A DNA stretch of 64,000 nucleotides from Duffyella gerundensis. GTDB lineage: Bacteria > Pseudomonadota > Gammaproteobacteria > Enterobacterales > Enterobacteriaceae. Below are positions 40,494 to 50,718 of this stretch, piece by piece (position 1 is the first letter of the stretch; every line of letters begins with the position of its first letter). A program made the position numbers and the translations under genes. The stretch spans positions 2,672,587 through 2,736,586 of the forward strand of contig NZ_LN907827.1 of NCBI RefSeq assembly GCF_001517405.1, written 5' to 3'. Below the pieces are notes generated by a model. It was not told where the DNA came from. It was given only the letters and a program-made list of their open reading frames with translations, and ran no database searches.

Positions 40494-40946
40494 TTAACAG
40501 CCGCAGGTCGGCGCGCTGGCCGTTTCAGGCCAGTGGCCCGGCGCATCCCCGGTGTTAACCGGATGCCCGTCACGCAGCCAAAAATCGAGCCCGCCAATCA
40601 ACTCCTTCACCTGAAAACCTAAGCACGCCAGCTTCCACGCCGCTTTGGTCGAACCGTTACAGCCAATGCCGTCGCAATAGGTGATATAGACTTTGCTGCG
40701 GTCCAGCGTCGCGGTGCTTTCAGCGGTCATGGTGCGATGCGGAAAACTCACCGCGCCAACGATATGGCCGCTGGCATACGCCGCTGAAGAACGCGCGTCG
40801 ATTACCACGATATCCTCTATCTGGCGGGCAAGATCCTGTGCCACATCCCAGGCATCGGCATAATAACGTAATTTCTGTTCCAGCCAGGCGGCGCTTTCAA
40901 CAGCGGCAGGCGGGGGAAAAGCAAGAACAGCAGAATGTGGGTGCAT
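40494..40946 (-). CDS. Rhodanese-like domain protein
   Basis: Single rhodanese domain of 150 residues, probably a cytoplasmic sulfur carrier or transferase. VVIDARSSAAYASGHIVGAVSFPHR is the conserved CH2A-like part. The putative catalytic Cys91 starts the loop YCDGIGCNGS, with a second Cys96 in place of the usual loop residues. The C-terminus ends CGC, giving two more Cys. It is convergent with flk with no base between their stops and divergent from a MocR regulator that may control it. The sulfur acceptor is unknown. Confidence 0.85.
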   Translation of the reverse strand: MHPHSAVLAFPPPAAVESAAWLEQKLRYYADAWDVAQDLARQIEDIVVIDARSSAAYASGHIVGAVSFPHRTMTAESTATLDRSKVYITYCDGIGCNGSTKAAWKLACLGFQVKELIGGLDFWLRDGHPVNTGDAPGHWPETASAPTCGC

Positions 40947-40984
40947 ATTTATCTCCTGGTTGGCGCTTGATAATACTCCGCGCT

Positions 40985-41025
40985 GGTCTTAGCGTAGAGG
41001 CCAATTCTCTACTCAGGATAAGACC
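40985..41025. promoter_or_regulatory. Nested inverted repeats between the rhodanese gene and mocR-type gene
   Basis: Outer arms GGTCTTA (40985-40991) and TAAGACC (41019-41025) enclose inner arms GTAGAG (40994-40999) and CTCTAC (41007-41012). The probable ribosome site CAGGA (41014-41018) of the downstream gene lies between the right-hand arms. It may be the MocR operator or a 5' leader structure. Confidence 0.6.
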
Positions 41026-41030
41026 CATTT

Positions 41031-42464
41031 ATGGCCAGCGTTGCGTTTTCGTGGCATCACCATTTTGCCCGTCAGCCAGGTGAGCATCGCCGCCAGCGCC
41101 TGTGCGCTATGCTGCGAGAGGCAATCAATCAGGGTCGCCTGCAGCAGGGCGATCGGCTCCCCTCCTCCCGCCTGATGGCGGCCGATCTGGCACTGTCGCG
41201 GGTGACGGTGGAAGCCGCTTATGGTCAGCTGGAAAGCGAAGGCTATCTGTTGCGACAAACCGGCCGCGGTACCTTTGTCGCATTCAGCGTGACCAAAAAA
41301 GCGCAACGGCAACAGCTGGCGCTGCCGGTAAAGCTTTCACGACGCGGCAACCAGATTCTCGCCACTGGCGGCTGTCAGGATCCGCTGTTTCCCCACGCTT
41401 TTGCCGCTGGTTCACCTGAGCTGCGAGCGTTTCCTCAGCGCATCTGGCAGCGGCTTACTTCGACGCTGCAGCGCCAGCAAGGTATGACGCTACAACGCTA
41501 TGGCGATCCGCAAGGCTATTTGCCGCTGCGCGAGGCAATAGCGGATTATCTGGTGCAGTCGCGCGGTGTTCGCTGCAGCGCGCAACAGGTAGTGGTGTTA
41601 ACCAGCTCGCAGCAGGCACTGCAACTGCTGGCATGGCTGCTTATCGATCCAGATGATGAAGCATGGCTGGAGGAGCCCGGTTATCCTGGCGCGCGCAACG
41701 CGTTATTGAGCGCAGGTGCGAATCTGCATCCGGTCATGCTGGATGGAGAAGGTGCGCAGCTGCGTGAGGGCCAGCCGAAACTGATCTATTTAACCCCTTC
41801 TCACCATTATCCTGGCGGCGTAACGTTAAGCCTGCAGCGACGACACGCGTGGCTGGCATTTGCTCGTCAGCAGCGCAGCTGGATCGTGGAAGATGACTAC
41901 GACAGCGAGTTTCACTATCAGGGCGAGCCGATGCCCGCCATGCAGGGTCTCGACCGTACCGGGCGGGTGATTTATCTGGGCACCTTTTCTAAATCACTTT
42001 TTCCCTCGTTGCGGCTGGCCTATATGGTCGTGCCCGATGGCCTGGTGGATGCGCTGTGTGCCGCGCGTAGCCTGATGGATGGGCACAGCGCACTGTTGCC
42101 ACAGGCTGTAACCGCGGCCTTTATTTCTGCAGGGCATTTTGGCGCGCACCTGCGGCTGATGCGCCAGCTCTATCACAGCCGTCGTGATTTGCTGAGACAG
42201 CAACTGGAACAGAAATTGGCGGAGTCGCTGGTGAGTTTTCCCACGCAGGGCGGTATGCAATTGCAGGTCAGGCTGTTGTATGGTGATGAAGCAGTCATTA
42301 CCCGAACAGCCCGTCAGCAGGGACTGCTGTTACCGCAATTATCTTCCCTCTATCGCCACGGGAATGCGGTGCCGGGCTGGCTGCTCGGCTTCAGTGCGCT
42401 GGAAAATCAGGAAATTATTCAGGCGGTAGATAAGCTGGCCCGGATCATGGAAAGCAGTCATTGA
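41031..42464 (+). CDS. MocR-type (GntR/aminotransferase) transcriptional regulator
   Basis: PdxR/MocR-family regulator of 477 residues. It has an N-terminal GntR winged helix at about 15-80 (QGDRLPSSRLMAADLALSRV) and a C-terminal fold-type I aminotransferase domain at about 110-470 that binds PLP. The PLP lysine is Lys321 (LGTFSKSLFPSLRLAY); IVEDDYDSEFHYQGEP and LTPSHHYPGGVTLS are also typical. Family members often control a divergently transcribed neighbour, here the rhodanese gene. The effector could be PLP itself or a PLP-amino acid adduct. I cannot equate it with PdxR, since no pdxST genes are near. Confidence 0.9.
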   Translation: MASVAFSWHHHFARQPGEHRRQRLCAMLREAINQGRLQQGDRLPSSRLMAADLALSRVTVEAAYGQLESEGYLLRQTGRGTFVAFSVTKKAQRQQLALPVKLSRRGNQILATGGCQDPLFPHAFAAGSPELRAFPQRIWQRLTSTLQRQQGMTLQRYGDPQGYLPLREAIADYLVQSRGVRCSAQQVVVLTSSQQALQLLAWLLIDPDDEAWLEEPGYPGARNALLSAGANLHPVMLDGEGAQLREGQPKLIYLTPSHHYPGGVTLSLQRRHAWLAFARQQRSWIVEDDYDSEFHYQGEPMPAMQGLDRTGRVIYLGTFSKSLFPSLRLAYMVVPDGLVDALCAARSLMDGHSALLPQAVTAAFISAGHFGAHLRLMRQLYHSRRDLLRQQLEQKLAESLVSFPTQGGMQLQVRLLYGDEAVITRTARQQGLLLPQLSSLYRHGNAVPGWLLGFSALENQEIIQAVDKLARIMESSH

Positions 42465-42471
42465 ACACGGC

Positions 42472-42503
42472 ACAAAAACAACAAAGCCCGGTTTCCCGGG
42501 CTT
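42472..42503 (-). terminator. Rho-independent terminator of fabB
   Basis: On the minus strand: stem AAGCCCGG / CCGGGCTT, loop GAAA, then TGTTGTTTTTG. It lies 23 bp beyond the fabB stop and just past the convergent regulator stop. Confidence 0.82.
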
Positions 42504-42525
42504 AAGCAGATCACTAAGCAGAGGC

Positions 42526-43749
42526 TTACTGATATTTGCGCATGGTCAGCGTGGCGTTGGTGCCGCCGAAACCGAAGCTGTTGGACATCACCGTGGTCAG
42601 CTTGCGCTGGGTAGGTTCGGTCACAATGTTCAGGCCTTCGGCCGCCGGATCCAGCTCATCGATATTGATGCTTGGCGCGATAAAACCGTGCTCCAGCATC
42701 AGCAGTGAGTAAATCGCTTCCTGCACGCCAGCGGCGCCCAGTGAATGGCCGGTCATCGCTTTGGTCGCAGACATCGCCGGTGAGTTATCACCAAACACCG
42801 CGCGGATGGCACCCAGCTCTTTCACATCGCCCACCGGCGTTGACGTGCCGTGCGTGTTCAGATAGTCGATTGGCGTATCCACGCCTTCCATCGCCATACG
42901 CATGCAGCGCATTGCGCCTTCACCCGATGGAGCAACCATGTCCGCACCGTCAGAGGTCGCACCGTAACCGACGATTTCAGCATAGATGTGCGCGCCACGT
43001 GCCAGAGCGTGCTCCAGCTCTTCCACCACTACCATGCCGCCGCCGCCGGCGATCACAAAGCCATCGCGTTCGGTGTCATAGGTGCGGGACGCCTTTTCTG
43101 GCGACTCATTGTATTTGGTGGAAAGTGCGCCCATCGCGTCAAATTCACAGGACATTTCCCAGCACAGCTCTTCGCCGCCGCCAGCGAAAACGATATCCTG
43201 TTTGCCCAGCTGGATCTGCTCAACCGCGTTACCGATACAGTGTGCTGAAGTCGCACAGGCTGAGCTGATGGAGTAGTTTACGCCATGGATTTTAAACGGC
43301 GTGGCGAGGCAGGCGGAGACGCCGGATGCCATCGCTTTGGTCACCATATAAGGACCGACGCCGCGCAGGCCTTTTGCACGCATGCCATCAACGCTGGCTG
43401 CCTGATTGACCGGCGAGCCGCCGCCTGAACCGGCCACCAGGCCGACACGCGGGTTATTCTGATATTGCTCAACGGTCAGACCGGAGTCTTTCACCGCTTC
43501 CAGCATAGAGATATAGGCATAAATTGACGCGTCACTCATGAAGCGCAGCATTTTGCGGTCGATAAGGGCGGAAATCTCTTCTTTAGTGAGTTTAACGTTG
43601 CCCCAGACGTGACTACGCATGCCGGAATCTTTCAGCTCCTGTGAGAAAGTGATGCCTGAGCGACCTTCACGCAGCGAAGCTAAAACTTCTTGCTGGTTGT
43701 TACCAATGCTCGAAACGATTCCCAAGCCTGTAATCACCGCACGTTTCAT
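42526..43749 (-). CDS. fabB: 3-oxoacyl-ACP synthase I (KAS I)
   Basis: Elongating condensing enzyme of type II fatty acid synthesis, essential for unsaturated fatty acids. It has 407 residues. The Cys-His-His triad is visible: Cys165 in SSACATSAH, His in [12 protein letters not shown] and His in [12 protein letters not shown]. The 155-bp upstream region contains adjacent matches to FabR and FadR operators, as for the unsaturated fatty acid genes of E. coli. Confidence 0.98.
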   Translation of the reverse strand: MKRAVITGLGIVSSIGNNQQEVLASLREGRSGITFSQELKDSGMRSHVWGNVKLTKEEISALIDRKMLRFMSDASIYAYISMLEAVKDSGLTVEQYQNNPRVGLVAGSGGGSPVNQAASVDGMRAKGLRGVGPYMVTKAMASGVSACLATPFKIHGVNYSISSACATSAHCIGNAVEQIQLGKQDIVFAGGGEELCWEMSCEFDAMGALSTKYNESPEKASRTYDTERDGFVIAGGGGMVVVEELEHALARGAHIYAEIVGYGATSDGADMVAPSGEGAMRCMRMAMEGVDTPIDYLNTHGTSTPVGDVKELGAIRAVFGDNSPAMSATKAMTGHSLGAAGVQEAIYSLLMLEHGFIAPSINIDELDPAAEGLNIVTEPTQRKLTTVMSNSFGFGGTNATLTMRKYQ

Positions 43750-43791
43750 TCATTACCTCTGCCACTTTAATTAAGATTCGAGACGCACTCT

Positions 43792-43809
43792 AGCGTACAC
43801 TTGTACGCC
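43792..43809. promoter_or_regulatory. FabR operator upstream of fabB
   Basis: AGCGTACACTTGTACGCC is an almost perfect palindrome (AGCGTACA/TGTACGCC) that fits the FabR (YijC) site of E. coli fabA and fabB as I recall it. FabR represses unsaturated fatty acid synthesis in response to acyl-ACP composition. Confidence 0.75.
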
Positions 43810-43810
43810 G

Positions 43811-43827
43811 AACAAGTCCGATCAGCA
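43811..43827 (-). promoter_or_regulatory. FadR operator upstream of fabB
   Basis: On the minus strand TGCTGATCGGACTTGTT matches the FadR site of E. coli fabA (CTGATCGGACTTGTT core) and lies one base upstream of the FabR palindrome. FadR activates fabA and fabB from this kind of position. Confidence 0.75.
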
Positions 43828-43904
43828 GTTTACTTTTGTAAATTTGCGTCATGTGATCGCTGTCGCTAGAATCGCGCCACTGCCTGATTAATGAGCCATA
43901 ACCC

Positions 43905-45908
43905 ATGAAATTGACCCCGGTAGAACATGCTGAACTTGGCTGGAATGAACAGGGTACACCTGTATCCCGAGCATTCGGCGATATCTACTTTTCCAACGAT
44001 GATGGCCTCGAAGAAACACGTCATGTTTTTCTGGGCGGCAACGGTTTACCGGCGCGTTTTGCCACCCATCCGCGCCCGCTTTTCATCGTGGCGGAAACTG
44101 GATTTGGCACCGGGCTCAACTTTTTAACGCTGTGGCAGGCCTTTGATCGCTTTCACGCCGCGCACGCTGGGGCCAGCCTGCAACGTCTGCATTTTATCAG
44201 CTGCGAGAAATATCCGCTGACACGCGCCGATCTCACCGCCGCGCTGGCACAGTGGCCGGAACTGGCGCCCTGGTCAGCCGAGCTGTGCGCGCAATGGCCT
44301 GCTGCCCTGCCCGGCTGTCAGCGCCTGCTGTTTGCCGACGGACGCATCACGCTGGATCTCTGGTTTGGTGATATTAATCAGTTACCCGACATTTTTGATG
44401 ACAGCCTGACGCGTCAGATCGATGCGTGGATGCTGGATGGCTTCGCGCCGTCGAAAAACCCGGATATGTGGACGCCGGAACTGTTTGCCACCATGGCAAA
44501 ACTGGCAAGAGCCGATGGCACCTTCGCCACTTTTACCGCCGCCGGATTTGTGCGTCGCGGGCTGCAACAGGCGGGATTCACCGTTGAGCGGCGCAAAGGC
44601 TTTGGCCCGAAACGGGAGATGCTGTGCGGCCAGCTCACGGCAGCCACGCCGATCGCAGCGATGCAGCCCTGGTATGCGCGCCCTGCCGCGCAGCCCGGTG
44701 ATATTGCAATTATCGGCGGCGGCCTGGCCAGTGCCACGCTGGCGCTGGCGTTGCTGCGACGTAATCTGCGGGTCACGCTTTACTGTGCTGACGACGCCCC
44801 CGCGCTTGGCGCATCAGGCAACCGCCAGGGCGCGCTCTACCCGCTGTTGCAGCCGCATGATGAGGCGCTCAGCCGCTTTTTTCCGGCAGCGTTCAGCTTT
44901 GCCCGTCGCTGGTATGACGCGCTACCGCTGAGTTTTGATCATGACTGGTGCGGCGTGACGCAGCTCGCCTGGGATGAGAAAAGCGCGAAAAAAATTGCCG
45001 GCATGCTGGAGATGGCTCTGCCATCAGAGATCGCCACCGCGATCAGCCAAAGCCAGGCCGAAGCGCTGGCGGGCGTGAGCCTTGGCTGCGGCGGCATTCA
45101 TTACCCGGCGGGCGGCTGGCTTTCACCGGCGGAGCTGACCAGTGCCCTGCTGCAACGGGCAGAAACGCAGGGACTACGCGTGCACTGGCTGCATAAACTT
45201 GATGCGGTGGAGCGCGAGAACAGCGGCTGGCGGCTGCACTTTGCCAGCCAGCCATCAACGCGGCACGATAATGTGGTGCTGGCTAACGGCCATGCAATGG
45301 CCGATCTGACGCAGAGTCAAAAGCTGCCGCTCTACGCTGTCGCCGGCCAGGTCAGCCATGTGCCCTCGCGCGATGGCCTCGCCGAACTGCGGCAGGTCCT
45401 CTGCTATGACGGTTATTTAACGCCAGCCAGCCCGCAGTTTGCCAGTCATTCCATCGGCGCCAGCTATCATCGTGGCGAACGTGAAACGCACTTTCGCGAC
45501 AGCGATCAGCAAGAGAATGCCGCGCGCCTGCGCGCCTGTCTGCCCGACAATAAATGGACCGATGCGGTCGACGTCAGCGATAACGATGCGCGTAACGGCG
45601 TGCGCTGCGCCACCCGCGATCATCTGCCGATGGTGGGCAGCCTGCCCGATTACGATCGCACACTGGCCAACTATGCCGATCTCATGACGCAGCAGCAGGA
45701 TGCCGACAGCGCACCCGTCTGGCCGGGATTATTTGTGCTCGGGGCGCTGGGTTCGCGCGGCTTATGCAGCGCGCCACTGGCGGCAGAGATTTTGGCGGCG
45801 CAGATCAGCGGCGAGCCGCTGCCGGCCGATCGCATTACGCTGGCGGGATTGAATCCAAACCGTTACTGGATCAGGAAGTTACTGAAGGGAAAAGCGGTAG
45901 AGAAGTAA
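43905..45908 (+). CDS. mnmC: Bifunctional tRNA mnm5s2U34 enzyme MnmC
   Basis: Completes the 5-methylaminomethyl-2-thiouridine at tRNA wobble position 34. It has 667 residues (E. coli 668). The N-terminal methyltransferase is at about 1-245 ([33 protein letters not shown]). The C-terminal FAD-dependent oxidase is at about 265-660 ([22 protein letters not shown], dinucleotide-binding; [11 protein letters not shown] near the end). It is divergent from fabB, as in E. coli. Confidence 0.97.
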   Translation: MKLTPVEHAELGWNEQGTPVSRAFGDIYFSNDDGLEETRHVFLGGNGLPARFATHPRPLFIVAETGFGTGLNFLTLWQAFDRFHAAHAGASLQRLHFISCEKYPLTRADLTAALAQWPELAPWSAELCAQWPAALPGCQRLLFADGRITLDLWFGDINQLPDIFDDSLTRQIDAWMLDGFAPSKNPDMWTPELFATMAKLARADGTFATFTAAGFVRRGLQQAGFTVERRKGFGPKREMLCGQLTAATPIAAMQPWYARPAAQPGDIAIIGGGLASATLALALLRRNLRVTLYCADDAPALGASGNRQGALYPLLQPHDEALSRFFPAAFSFARRWYDALPLSFDHDWCGVTQLAWDEKSAKKIAGMLEMALPSEIATAISQSQAEALAGVSLGCGGIHYPAGGWLSPAELTSALLQRAETQGLRVHWLHKLDAVERENSGWRLHFASQPSTRHDNVVLANGHAMADLTQSQKLPLYAVAGQVSHVPSRDGLAELRQVLCYDGYLTPASPQFASHSIGASYHRGERETHFRDSDQQENAARLRACLPDNKWTDAVDVSDNDARNGVRCATRDHLPMVGSLPDYDRTLANYADLMTQQQDADSAPVWPGLFVLGALGSRGLCSAPLAAEILAAQISGEPLPADRITLAGLNPNRYWIRKLLKGKAVEK

Positions 45909-45930
45909 GGGCGGCAGACCGCCCTGTTAT
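45908..45930. terminator. Hairpin between mnmC and yfcL
   Basis: AGGGCGG / CCGCCCT (7 bp) with loop CAGA between the convergent mnmC and yfcL stops. The T-tract after it is weak (GTTATT), so termination strength is uncertain. Confidence 0.5.
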
Positions 45931-46211
45931 TACGCCTGGCGGCGAGCCTGCAGAAACAGATTGTCCCACATGCCGATCACCAGCGCCTGATCGCGCGGTG
46001 AAAGCTCACCGGCGGCAATGGCGTTTTGCAGGCTGTTTTGCACATGCACCTGCAACGCTTCAGGCGTGTGCTCATTAAGCTGCTCTACTTCCGCCACCGC
46101 CAGCGTAAGATGACCGCGCAGATACCCGCTGGCAAACAGCTCATCGTCACTGGCGTGGTCAACCATATCGTCAATCAGCGCCAGAATACGTGTTTCAAAC
46201 TCTGCGATCAT
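45930..46211 (-). CDS. yfcL: YfcL family protein
   Basis: Small conserved acidic protein of unknown function, 93 residues (E. coli 92). [20 protein letters not shown] and [14 protein letters not shown] are near-identical to E. coli. It has no membrane segment or signal. It is the last gene of the prmB-aroC-mepA-yfcA-epmC-yfcL group, 30 bp after epmC. Confidence 0.92.
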   Translation of the reverse strand: MIAEFETRILALIDDMVDHASDDELFASGYLRGHLTLAVAEVEQLNEHTPEALQVHVQNSLQNAIAAGELSPRDQALVIGMWDNLFLQARRQA

Positions 46212-46241
46212 GTCATTTCCTCGTTAGAAAATCGCTCCCGC

Positions 46242-46790
46242 TCAGCTCAGATCGTCCGACCAGGAAAACTGTTCCGCCATAAGCGGAGGGGTGCCATAAA
46301 AGGTGCGAAGTCGTTCAATAAAGCGCGCGGGCCGCGTCGGGATCCCTTTAGCAAGATAGTGCATAACCTGCTCATGCACCTTATGCTGAAAAGCGATGCG
46401 ATCGGGCTCACAATCGCCTTCGAGATTGTCACAACTTACATTGAAGGGAAAGCCTGCTGCGACACAAAACATCCACTCCAGCGCCTGCGGTTTTACCTCA
46501 ACCGATTCAAACTGGCTTTGCGTAGCGGCATCGCGGCCATCAGGACAATACCAGTAGCCGAAATCGACCTGCTTGCGGCGCTCTGCGCCCGCAATGCACC
46601 AGTGCGAAATCTCATGCAGCGCGCTGGCGTAAAAGCCATGGGCAAACACCACCCGATGCCAGGGTGATGTCTCATCCGCAGGAAGATAGATCGGTTCATC
46701 ATCGCCTTTAATTAGACGGGTCTGAAAGTCGTCAACAAAACAGCCGTCGAACAGGTCGATAAGCTGCTGATAATGGTGTGTGGTGGTCAT
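46242..46790 (-). CDS. epmC: Elongation factor P hydroxylase EpmC
   Basis: Hydroxylates the beta-lysylated lysine of elongation factor P after EpmA and EpmB; formerly YfcM. It has 182 residues, the E. coli length. The metal-binding signature HEISHWCIAG, DFGYWYCPDGRDA and KPQALEWMFCVAAGFPFNVSCDNLEGD are conserved. I chose the ATG at 46790 (MTTTHHYQQL), since an ATG two codons upstream sits on top of the presumed ribosome site GAAGA. Confidence 0.95.
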   Translation of the reverse strand: MTTTHHYQQLIDLFDGCFVDDFQTRLIKGDDEPIYLPADETSPWHRVVFAHGFYASALHEISHWCIAGAERRKQVDFGYWYCPDGRDAATQSQFESVEVKPQALEWMFCVAAGFPFNVSCDNLEGDCEPDRIAFQHKVHEQVMHYLAKGIPTRPARFIERLRTFYGTPPLMAEQFSWSDDLS

Positions 46791-46860
46791 AAACATTCTT
46801 CAAAAAAGTCAGCGCGCGATTGTCGCATCTGGCGGCAACACTGACGAGTAAAAAAGTGGC

Positions 46861-47658
46861 TTAAAGCTGCTGAAACCAGGCAAGAATTTCCATGCCGTGG
46901 CTGTCATAGAGCAGCTTGCTGCTCATCACCGCAGAGACAATCACCACCATCGGCCGGATAAGCTTCTGGCCGCGGCTGAGCACCATATGTGCGCCCATAC
47001 GCGCGCCGCAAATCGCCCCCAGCAGCATCACCACGCCCAATCCCCACATCACCTGCCCGCCAAACATGAAAAACAGCAGGCTGCTGAGGTTGGAGGTAAA
47101 GTTAAGCACCTTGGCATGCGCGGTGGCTTTCGCCATGTTGAAACCGGCCAGCGTGACAAACGCCAGCGCATAAAACGAACCGGCGCCGGGGCCAAAAAAG
47201 CCGTCATAAAAGCCGACGCAGCTGCCAGCAATCAGGGCAAACGGCAGGCCGTGCAGCCTGCGCGCACGATCTTCCTCGCCCAACCGCGGCACCAGCAGGA
47301 AATAGAGACCGATGGCCAGAATCAACAGCGGTAAAATTCGACGCAGGAGTTCGGTGTGCAAATGCTGAATCAGCAGCGTGCCAATCACCGCGCCGATAAA
47401 GGTCATGGCGATGTTGAGCCGCTGTTCGCGCAGGTTGACCGCGCCGCGCCGCAGGAAATAGAGGCTGGCTGAAAAAGAGGCCCCTACCGCCTGCAGCTTA
47501 TTGGTTGCCAGCGCCTGTGCCGGAGTTAATCCCGCAGCCAACAGCGCCGGTACGGTCAGCAATCCGCCGCCGCCAGCAATCGAGTCGATAAAGGCCGCCA
47601 GCATCGCCACGAAAAACAGCAGCGCCACAATTGACGGACTGACCACAAACCATTCCAT
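46861..47658 (-). CDS. yfcA: TSUP-family membrane transporter YfcA
   Basis: Member of the sulfite exporter TauE/SafE family (TSUP), probably exporting an anionic sulfur compound or organic acid; the substrate is unknown. It has 265 residues and about eight hydrophobic segments. Landmarks: FIDSIAGGGGLLTVPALLAAGL, TNKLQAVGASFSAS and FYDGFFGPGAGSFYALAFV. It starts 8 bp after mepA in the same operon. Confidence 0.93.
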   Translation of the reverse strand: MEWFVVSPSIVALLFFVAMLAAFIDSIAGGGGLLTVPALLAAGLTPAQALATNKLQAVGASFSASLYFLRRGAVNLREQRLNIAMTFIGAVIGTLLIQHLHTELLRRILPLLILAIGLYFLLVPRLGEEDRARRLHGLPFALIAGSCVGFYDGFFGPGAGSFYALAFVTLAGFNMAKATAHAKVLNFTSNLSSLLFFMFGGQVMWGLGVVMLLGAICGARMGAHMVLSRGQKLIRPMVVIVSAVMSSKLLYDSHGMEILAWFQQL

Positions 47659-47666
47659 GACGTTTC

Positions 47667-48488
47667 CTAAAGCAGATGTTTATCCAGCAATGCCTGACAG
47701 GAAGGTGGCAGCGGCGGTGGCTCACGTTTTACCGGCGCCGCGCCTGGTTTTTTCGGCAGGAACCAGCTGTTCAGCTCGGCGCCACAGCCATCGCCCGGCG
47801 GCGGCGGAGATTGATCTTCGCATTCTAGGCTACCAGCCGGGCAGCGCAGCCGCACATGCATATGTGCACGGTGCTGGAACCAGGGGCGCACTTTATGCAG
47901 CCAGTCACGATCGCTACCGGCATCAGCACAAAGCTGCTTTTTAATCGCTGGATTGACGAAAATGCGCGTAACTTCTTCATCTTTCGCCGCCAATTTGATC
48001 AAACTGGCAATCTGCGGCTGCCAGTGACGCGCCACCACGTTTTTGCCATCGGCGGCCACTAAATCCAGCGGCTGCGGCTTCAGTAACATCTGCTCGCTCC
48101 AGCGCTGCTTCGGCAGCTGTAGCCAGATATCGACATCCAGCCCGGACTGATGGCTGGCGTGACCGCTGCTGAATCGTCCACCTGCCGCCATGCCCATGTC
48201 GCCAATCAGCACTTCCCCAAGGCCAAGGTTATGCACCTGCATGCCCAGCCGCTGAATGAACAGAATCAGATCGGGGTGGCCAAAATAGCGGCGCTGATCC
48301 TGACGCATCACCTGATAATGCGGCGAGTTCAGTGGCAGCGACTGTGCGCCAACGATACAGCCGTTGGCAAAACCGCCGATCGCCTGCGATGAACCGGCAA
48401 TGGGCTGACGGATATTTTGCCACGGCGTTGCCGCCAGCGACACGGCGCTGAACAGCAGCGCCGACAGAAAGACCAAGCTCTTTTTCAT
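47667..48488 (-). CDS. mepA: Penicillin-insensitive murein endopeptidase MepA
   Basis: Periplasmic LAS-family metalloenzyme that cleaves D-Ala-meso-DAP cross-links in peptidoglycan. It has 273 residues from the ATG at 48488, with a signal peptide of about 19 ([19 protein letters not shown]). Zinc ligands are in [20 protein letters not shown] (His and Asp) and HRAHMHVRL (His). Paired Cys residues suggest disulfides. It begins 4 bp after aroC. Confidence 0.96.
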   Translation of the reverse strand: MKKSLVFLSALLFSAVSLAATPWQNIRQPIAGSSQAIGGFANGCIVGAQSLPLNSPHYQVMRQDQRRYFGHPDLILFIQRLGMQVHNLGLGEVLIGDMGMAAGGRFSSGHASHQSGLDVDIWLQLPKQRWSEQMLLKPQPLDLVAADGKNVVARHWQPQIASLIKLAAKDEEVTRIFVNPAIKKQLCADAGSDRDWLHKVRPWFQHRAHMHVRLRCPAGSLECEDQSPPPPGDGCGAELNSWFLPKKPGAAPVKREPPPLPPSCQALLDKHLL

Positions 48489-48492
48489 CGGC

Positions 48493-49578
48493 TTACCAGC
48501 GCGGTACGGTAGAGGCAACATCGGCATTCTGCGCACGATGACGCAGCAGATGATCCATCAGCACGATCGCCATCATTGCTTCCGCGATCGGCACCGCACG
48601 AATGCCCACGCAGGGATCGTGGCGACCTTTGGTGATCATATCGATCTCAGCGCCGTGACGGTCGATGGTTTTGCCCGGCACGGTAATGCTTGATGTCGGT
48701 TTCATCGCGATATTGGCGCTGATGGTCTGGCCGCTGCTGATGCCGCCCAGAATGCCGCCGGCGTGATTGCTCTGAAACCCGTTGGCGCGAATTTCATCGC
48801 GATGTTCGCTGCCGCGCTGATTCACCACGGCAAAACCGTCGCCGATCTCCACGCCTTTTACCGCGTTGATGCTCATCAAGGCGTGGGCTAAATCAGCGTC
48901 AAGACGGTCAAACACCGGTTCACCCAAGCCAACCGGCACGTTTTCTGCCATTACGGTGACCTTAGCACCAATGGAATCGCCCTCTTTTTTCAGCGCACGC
49001 ATCAGCTCGTCCAGCGCCGCTAATTTGTCAGCGTCCGGGCAGAAAAACGGGTTCTCTTCTACGATGCTCCAGTCTTTCAGCTCGCAGGCAACGTCGCCAA
49101 TCTGCGCCAGATAGCCGCGCACCTGGATACCGTGTTTCATCGCCAGATATTTCTTGGCGATCGCCCCCGCGGCCACGCGCATCGCGGTTTCGCGCGCCGA
49201 TGAACGGCCGCCGCCGCGGTAGTCGCGCACGCCATATTTCTGCTCATAGGTGTAATCAGCGTGGCCAGGACGAAAGGTATCTTTGATGGTGCCGTAATCC
49301 TGCGAGCGCTGATCGGTGTTCTCGATCAACAGGCCGATGCTGGTGCCGGTGGTCACGCCCTCAAACACGCCGGAGAGAATTTTTACCTGATCCGGTTCGC
49401 GGCGCTGGGTGGTGTAGCGCGAGGTGCCTGGACGACGACGATCGAGATCGTGCTGCAGATCGGCTTCGGTCAGCGGGATGCCGGGCGGCACGCCGTCAAC
49501 AATGCATCCCAGTGCCAGTCCGTGGGATTCGCCAAAGGTGGTTACTCGAAAAAGTTGCCCGATGCTGTTTCCGGCCAT
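48493..49578 (-). CDS. aroC: Chorismate synthase
   Basis: Last step of the shikimate pathway: EPSP to chorismate using reduced FMN. It has 361 residues. The three family signatures are visible: [19 protein letters not shown] (residues 13-31), [19 protein letters not shown] and [17 protein letters not shown]. It lies between prmB and mepA, as in E. coli. Confidence 0.98.
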   Translation of the reverse strand: MAGNSIGQLFRVTTFGESHGLALGCIVDGVPPGIPLTEADLQHDLDRRRPGTSRYTTQRREPDQVKILSGVFEGVTTGTSIGLLIENTDQRSQDYGTIKDTFRPGHADYTYEQKYGVRDYRGGGRSSARETAMRVAAGAIAKKYLAMKHGIQVRGYLAQIGDVACELKDWSIVEENPFFCPDADKLAALDELMRALKKEGDSIGAKVTVMAENVPVGLGEPVFDRLDADLAHALMSINAVKGVEIGDGFAVVNQRGSEHRDEIRANGFQSNHAGGILGGISSGQTISANIAMKPTSSITVPGKTIDRHGAEIDMITKGRHDPCVGIRAVPIAEAMMAIVLMDHLLRHRAQNADVASTVPRW

Positions 49579-49631
49579 GCTGATTCCTTTGCTTACAAGC
49601 TGAGTAGCGGCGGGTTCACGCCCGCCAGCGA

Positions 49632-50564
49632 TTAATCGCGATAGAGAGAAAAGTGGTGCTGCGCGTCGATGATCTGCTGTTTAGTCAACATAAAGACACC
49701 GTCGCCGCCGTTGTCGAACTCCAGCCAGGTGAAAGGCACATCAGGATACTGTTCCATCATGTGCACCATGCTGTTGCCCACTTCGCAGATCAGCACGCCG
49801 TTATCGCTGAGGTAATCAGGCGCGCAGGCCAGAATCCGCCGCACCAGCTTCAGGCCGTCGCTGCCTGCCGCCAGGCCTAGCTCCGGCTCATGACGGTACT
49901 CATTCGGCAGATCGCCCATGTCATCTTCATCGACGTAAGGCGGATTGCTGACGATCAGGTCGTAGCGCATCGGTGGCATATTGCGGAACAGATCGGAGCG
50001 CAGCGGCGTCACCTGGTGAATCAGGCCGTGCTCTTCAATGTTCTGTTCGGCTACCGCCAGCGCATCGACTGAAATATCCGCCGCATCGACTTCCGCTTCC
50101 GGGAAGGCGTAAGCGCAGGCGATGGCGATACAGCCGCTGCCGGTACACATATCCAGAATCGTGGCAGGCGGCTGCTGAACCAATCCGGCGAAACGGTTGT
50201 TGATCAGCTCGGCAATCGGCGAACGCGGCACCAGCACACGCTCATCGACATAAAATTCATGACCACAAAACCAGGCTTTATTGGTCAGATAGGCCACCGG
50301 CACGCGCTCGTTCACCCGGCGAATCACCCGTTCAACAATACGATGACGCTCGCTGGAGGTCAGGCGCGCATTGTGCATCTCTTCGGGAATATCGAGCGGC
50401 AGATAGAGCGTTGGCAACACCAGCTGAACAGCTTCGTCCCAGGGATTATCGGTGCCATGACCATACCAGATGTTGGCGGCGGCGAAACGACTGACCGACC
50501 AGCGCAGCATATCCTGAATGGTGTGCAGTTCATTGACCGCCTCTTCGACGAAAATTTTGTCCAC
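49632..50564 (-). CDS. prmB: Ribosomal protein uL3 glutamine N5-methyltransferase PrmB
   Basis: Methylates the glutamine side chain of ribosomal protein L3. It has 310 residues, as in E. coli. The SAM-binding motif is [19 protein letters not shown] and the catalytic NPPY is in [14 protein letters not shown]. The start is GTG at 50564 ([13 protein letters not shown]) with the strong site GGAGGG; a longer frame upstream lacks one. It is first in the prmB-aroC-mepA-yfcA-epmC-yfcL series and divergent from smrB. Confidence 0.96.
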   Translation of the reverse strand: MDKIFVEEAVNELHTIQDMLRWSVSRFAAANIWYGHGTDNPWDEAVQLVLPTLYLPLDIPEEMHNARLTSSERHRIVERVIRRVNERVPVAYLTNKAWFCGHEFYVDERVLVPRSPIAELINNRFAGLVQQPPATILDMCTGSGCIAIACAYAFPEAEVDAADISVDALAVAEQNIEEHGLIHQVTPLRSDLFRNMPPMRYDLIVSNPPYVDEDDMGDLPNEYRHEPELGLAAGSDGLKLVRRILACAPDYLSDNGVLICEVGNSMVHMMEQYPDVPFTWLEFDNGGDGVFMLTKQQIIDAQHHFSLYRD

Positions 50565-50718
50565 GTTGCCCTCCGCAGGCCGTTGGCTAAACACGGCGGC
50601 TAGTTTGCCATGAAGAGGGCGATAATTCAGCGCAGCAGTGTGAAAAAGCTGACTTTTGTTTCGGCTGCGGGTTAAGGTAACGGCAAATACGCCCCTGATT
50701 ACCGACAGAACCTATTCC

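Noticed and set aside
42472-42503. Hairpin as a terminator of the plus-strand MocR-type gene
   Set aside because: The T-tract is only on the minus-strand side, so it fits fabB; the plus strand has no T-run after the stem.
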